A stretch of DNA of 16,551 nucleotides from Candidatus Neomicrothrix sp. UBA4542 (GTDB lineage Bacteria > Actinomycetota > Acidimicrobiia > Acidimicrobiales > Poriferisodalaceae). Every line of letters starts with the position of its first letter. Position 1 is the stretch's first letter. The position numbers and the translations under genes are program-made. Under the pieces are notes generated by a model. That model did no database searches and was not told the origin of the DNA. It was given only the letters and a program-made list of their open reading frames with translations. The stretch spans positions 1 through 16,551 of the forward strand of contig DGLO01000018.1 in assembly GCA_002388005.1 (NCBI GenBank), read 5' to 3'. Shown here piece by piece: positions 14,948 through 16,551 of the stretch.

Positions 14948-15795
14948 CTTTCGTCTTCCGACTCGGATGCCGACGCCCGCTGGGCTTGAACAGTTGAGTT
15001 TCCTACGCGATTCGTTTCACTCCACCGGTACATCAGCACAGCGATGGTGCCCCAGACGATTGGTATCCCGCCAAGCTTCATCACCAGGCCCGCCAATTGC
15101 TGGTCAGTGGTAGCTCCGAGCCCGTGAACTCTCGGCGCCAATTCGTAGGTCGCGTATAAAGGGAAACTGGCGAATGTAAGGAACCCGCCCGGTACCGCTG
15201 GCACTAACCCCAGCGAAAGAAACAGGTAAGCCATCCGCCCCGGGTAGCTCGTCATTTTGTGTTCAGGTATCGGTGACACAATTGGCATCCACACCACCAG
15301 TCCACCTATTAGCCACAGGACATCCATGGCGAAGGAGCCGAACTGGTTGACGCGCAGATTGTCGACAGCCCACGGCGAGTGAGTCAATATCAGCATCGCG
15401 TTGAATGACAGACCTGCCACTACCGGCCGCGAACATCTGCCCGCTAATCGATAAAGCCCTAATGGGCGAGTTACCCGTCTTGCCATCCACTCAGGAGTGC
15501 CCAGCAGTAAAAGAGGGGCGACTGCCAGCGTGTAAATCAAAAACTGTGCCATGTGAGCAGATGCCAGATAGCTAGCTCCGAGCAAGCCGAGAGGCCAGTC
15601 TGTAGCGAGCCATAGCAAGAGGACCCCGACGACAAAATTCCGTTGCTGCGTGCCGTTGCTGTCAACGATTTTGGGGGCTCTTCGCTGGAAATGGAAATAG
15701 GGCACGACCAGACACAAGATGGCGACCCATACGCCGGGATAAGCGCGAAACGTCCAAGACCACGGCTCTTCCAACGTTGAGCACCAGAACCTCAC
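14920..15795 (-). CDS. ctaG: Cytochrome c oxidase assembly protein CtaG (caa3_CtaG family)
   Basis: This polytopic membrane protein of the Bacillus-type caa3_CtaG family, unrelated to the proteobacterial Cox11-type CtaG, is thought to help insert copper into haem-copper oxidases. About seven hydrophobic segments are visible across residues 20-250. Family-type His residues occur in LASAHMAQFLIYTLAVAPLL (His81) and LILTHSPWAVDN (His139), together with SPIPEHKMTSYPGRMAYLF and VPGGFLTFASFPLY. The last 30 residues form a Ser/Glu-rich cytoplasmic or periplasmic tail. The start is GTG at 15795, with AAGGGT ending 7 nt upstream and no Shine-Dalgarno site at normal distance. It follows sco1 by 48 nt on the same strand, a functional pairing for copper delivery. 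No oxidase subunit gene lies in the window. Confidence 0.9.
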   Translation of the reverse strand: MRFWCSTLEEPWSWTFRAYPGVWVAILCLVVPYFHFQRRAPKIVDSNGTQQRNFVVGVLLLWLATDWPLGLLGASYLASAHMAQFLIYTLAVAPLLLLGTPEWMARRVTRPLGLYRLAGRCSRPVVAGLSFNAMLILTHSPWAVDNLRVNQFGSFAMDVLWLIGGLVVWMPIVSPIPEHKMTSYPGRMAYLFLSLGLVPAVPGGFLTFASFPLYATYELAPRVHGLGATTDQQLAGLVMKLGGIPIVWGTIAVLMYRWSETNRVGNSTVQAQRASASESEDESQSSTEADQ

Positions 15796-15802
15796 ACGAT
15801 CA

Positions 15803-15808
15803 ACCCTT
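15803..15808 (-). promoter_or_regulatory. Possible -10-like hexamer AAGGGT of ctaG
   Basis: On the minus strand AAGGGT ends 7 nt before the ctaG GTG. It is one base from the TAGGGT found at the same spacing before the aminopeptidase. It might give ctaG its own leaderless transcript besides readthrough from sco1. Confidence 0.2.
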
Positions 15809-15843
15809 TTCCTTTGGTCGTTCGGACCGGTTATTCCCGGACG

Positions 15844-16446
15844 CTATCGGAGGGCCGCGAGAATGGGTAGGTCCTTAGTCCATGCAGTTTGCCGAGTCGG
15901 ATGAGGGTATTGAGTTCGACCCAAATCATCAGGCGCGAATGCGAAGACGCGGCCATCATGGCCGATGTCGCGAGAATCACTCTCCTCAGGAGTCCCCGGA
16001 AGCGCAATTAATGCCGAGAATTGTCGCTGAACTTCGAGAAGTTGACCGTCTGTACCGGTGAGCCCTACGAAGTCGCTGCTAAAGCGATCTAGAAACGTTC
16101 TCATGATCTCTGGTGTGTCTCGTCCCGGGTCCACTGTCACGAAGAGAACCTTTACGTTTGGAGGCATGCCGGGCCGAGCCAAGACTTCGCTCAACTGAGC
16201 CAGATGCAGAGGGCACACATCCGGACAAGAGGTGAATCCGAAGTACACGAGTCGCACCGTACCCTTAGTGTCTGATCGCATTGCAAATGGTTGGCCCTCG
16301 GTATCGGTCAGTATCGGGTCCGGCATGACGACTGGCGCGTCAACTTCAAGTCCCGCGAAACGATTTTCGCTACGTCGGCCGGCGCATCCAGCAACGAGTA
16401 GGAGAACCGCCAATAATCCCAGACTTAACTTGAGGGATGGCGAGAT
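15844..16446 (-). CDS. sco1: Sco1/SenC family copper chaperone lipoprotein (start codon unresolved)
   Basis: Sco proteins are membrane-tethered thioredoxin-fold copper chaperones or thiol reductases for the CuA site of cytochrome c oxidase. The copper-binding CPDVC motif in FGFTSCPDVCPLHL and the distal His in DIGHDGRVFAF are present, with the VDPGRDTPEIM and FVGLTGTD blocks between. A hydrophobic segment ending in the lipobox VAGC predicts lipidation, so the protein is anchored outside. The C-terminus is normal. The start is odd: between the tRNA end (16470) and the lipobox there is no in-frame ATG or GTG, and the only TTG (16413) leaves too short a signal sequence. The frame otherwise runs back through the tRNA gene. 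The ATC at 16446 is used here only as a placeholder. ctaG follows after 48 nt. Confidence 0.85.
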   Translation of the reverse strand: MSPSLKLSLGLLAVLLLVAGCAGRRSENRFAGLEVDAPVVMPDPILTDTEGQPFAMRSDTKGTVRLVYFGFTSCPDVCPLHLAQLSEVLARPGMPPNVKVLFVTVDPGRDTPEIMRTFLDRFSSDFVGLTGTDGQLLEVQRQFSALIALPGTPEESDSRDIGHDGRVFAFAPDDLGRTQYPHPTRQTAWTKDLPILAALR

Positions 16447-16469
16447 ACATCTCGTAGCTGTGACTGACG

Positions 16470-16542
16470 TGGAGGTGAGGGGAATTGAACCCCTGGCCTC
16501 TTCGATGCGACCGAAGCGCTCTACCAACTGAGCTACACCCCC
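16470..16542 (-). tRNA. tRNA-Ala (anticodon CGC)
   Basis: The minus strand folds into a complete 73-nt cloverleaf. The acceptor stem is GGGGGTG/CACCTCC with discriminator A. The D arm is GCTC-AGTTGGTA-GAGC. The anticodon stem CTTCG/CGAAG encloses loop GTCGCAT with anticodon CGC. The variable loop is AGGCC, and the T arm is AGGGG-TTCAATT-CCCCT. The acceptor contains the G3-U70 wobble pair that is the main alanine identity element, confirming the assignment from the anticodon, which reads GCG codons. CCA is not encoded. Position 32 is G, giving a G32-U38 loop pair. It lies immediately upstream of sco1 on the same strand. Confidence 0.95.
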
Positions 16543-16551
16543 GTGGGGACG

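Noticed and set aside
16447..16527. Sco1 frame extended through the tRNA to a TTG at 16527
   Set aside because: It would translate most of the tRNA-Ala gene; the cloverleaf is complete and strong, so the extension is not accepted although the true start stays open.
1..16551. CRISPR arrays, insertion sequences, prophage or defence genes
   Set aside because: No regularly spaced repeats, transposase motifs or terminal inverted repeats were seen; the genes are metabolic, translational and envelope-related.

Overview
The window reads as chromosomal DNA of a moderate-GC actinomycete, most likely an uncultured member of the Acidimicrobiia or a related lineage. This is inferred from three things: a 28-residue ribosomal protein bL37 with the actinobacterial KANHGKRPN signature; a metG-tatD-(membrane protein) gene order that resembles the actinobacterial metG-tatD-rpf locus; and two DUF459-type SGNH proteins. 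Several genes also lack a Shine-Dalgarno site and instead have a -10-like hexamer 6-7 nt before the start codon, as expected of the leaderless transcripts common in Actinobacteria. The window is gene-dense, has no gene-free stretch above 300 bp, and shows no insertion sequence, phage gene or CRISPR array.

Layout. Positions 1-4708 (minus strand) hold a housekeeping cluster: ychF (ribosome-binding ATPase), rsmI (16S rRNA 2'-O-methyltransferase), metG (methionyl-tRNA synthetase), tatD (metal-dependent DNase/hydrolase) and the start of a membrane-anchored protein cut by the left edge. Divergent from ychF, an alpha-methylacyl-CoA racemase (4811-5950) is followed by the tiny bL37 gene (6023-6109). 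Positions 6130-9442 (minus strand) hold a tightly coupled three-gene operon: an AlgI-like MBOAT O-acyltransferase, a membrane-anchored SGNH/DUF459 protein and a secreted SGNH/DUF459 protein. This is the most interesting unit in the window and probably an O-acylation system for an envelope glycan. Divergent from it is a PGM2/PgcA-type phosphohexomutase (9509-11176). It converges, with no bases between the stops, on a PfkB/adenosine-kinase-type sugar or nucleoside kinase (11177-12175, minus). An M1 zinc aminopeptidase (12258-14783) and a 42-residue single-pass membrane protein (14819-14947) run on the plus strand. They converge on a minus-strand cytochrome oxidase assembly pair, sco1 and ctaG, which lies just downstream of a tRNA-Ala(CGC) gene at the right edge.

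How the genes fit together. The left block serves translation (YchF, RsmI, MetRS, with bL37 nearby). The MBOAT-SGNH-SGNH operon matches the known division of labour in which an MBOAT passes an acyl group across the membrane and SGNH enzymes place it on a polymer; its substrate cannot be read from the sequence. Sco1 and CtaG would deliver copper to a haem-copper oxidase encoded elsewhere. Points worth checking are the uncertain start codon of sco1, wedged against the tRNA gene; a recurrent CGGT-N(0-2)-ACCG palindrome in three intergenic regions of the left block; and two very small genes that automatic callers can miss.
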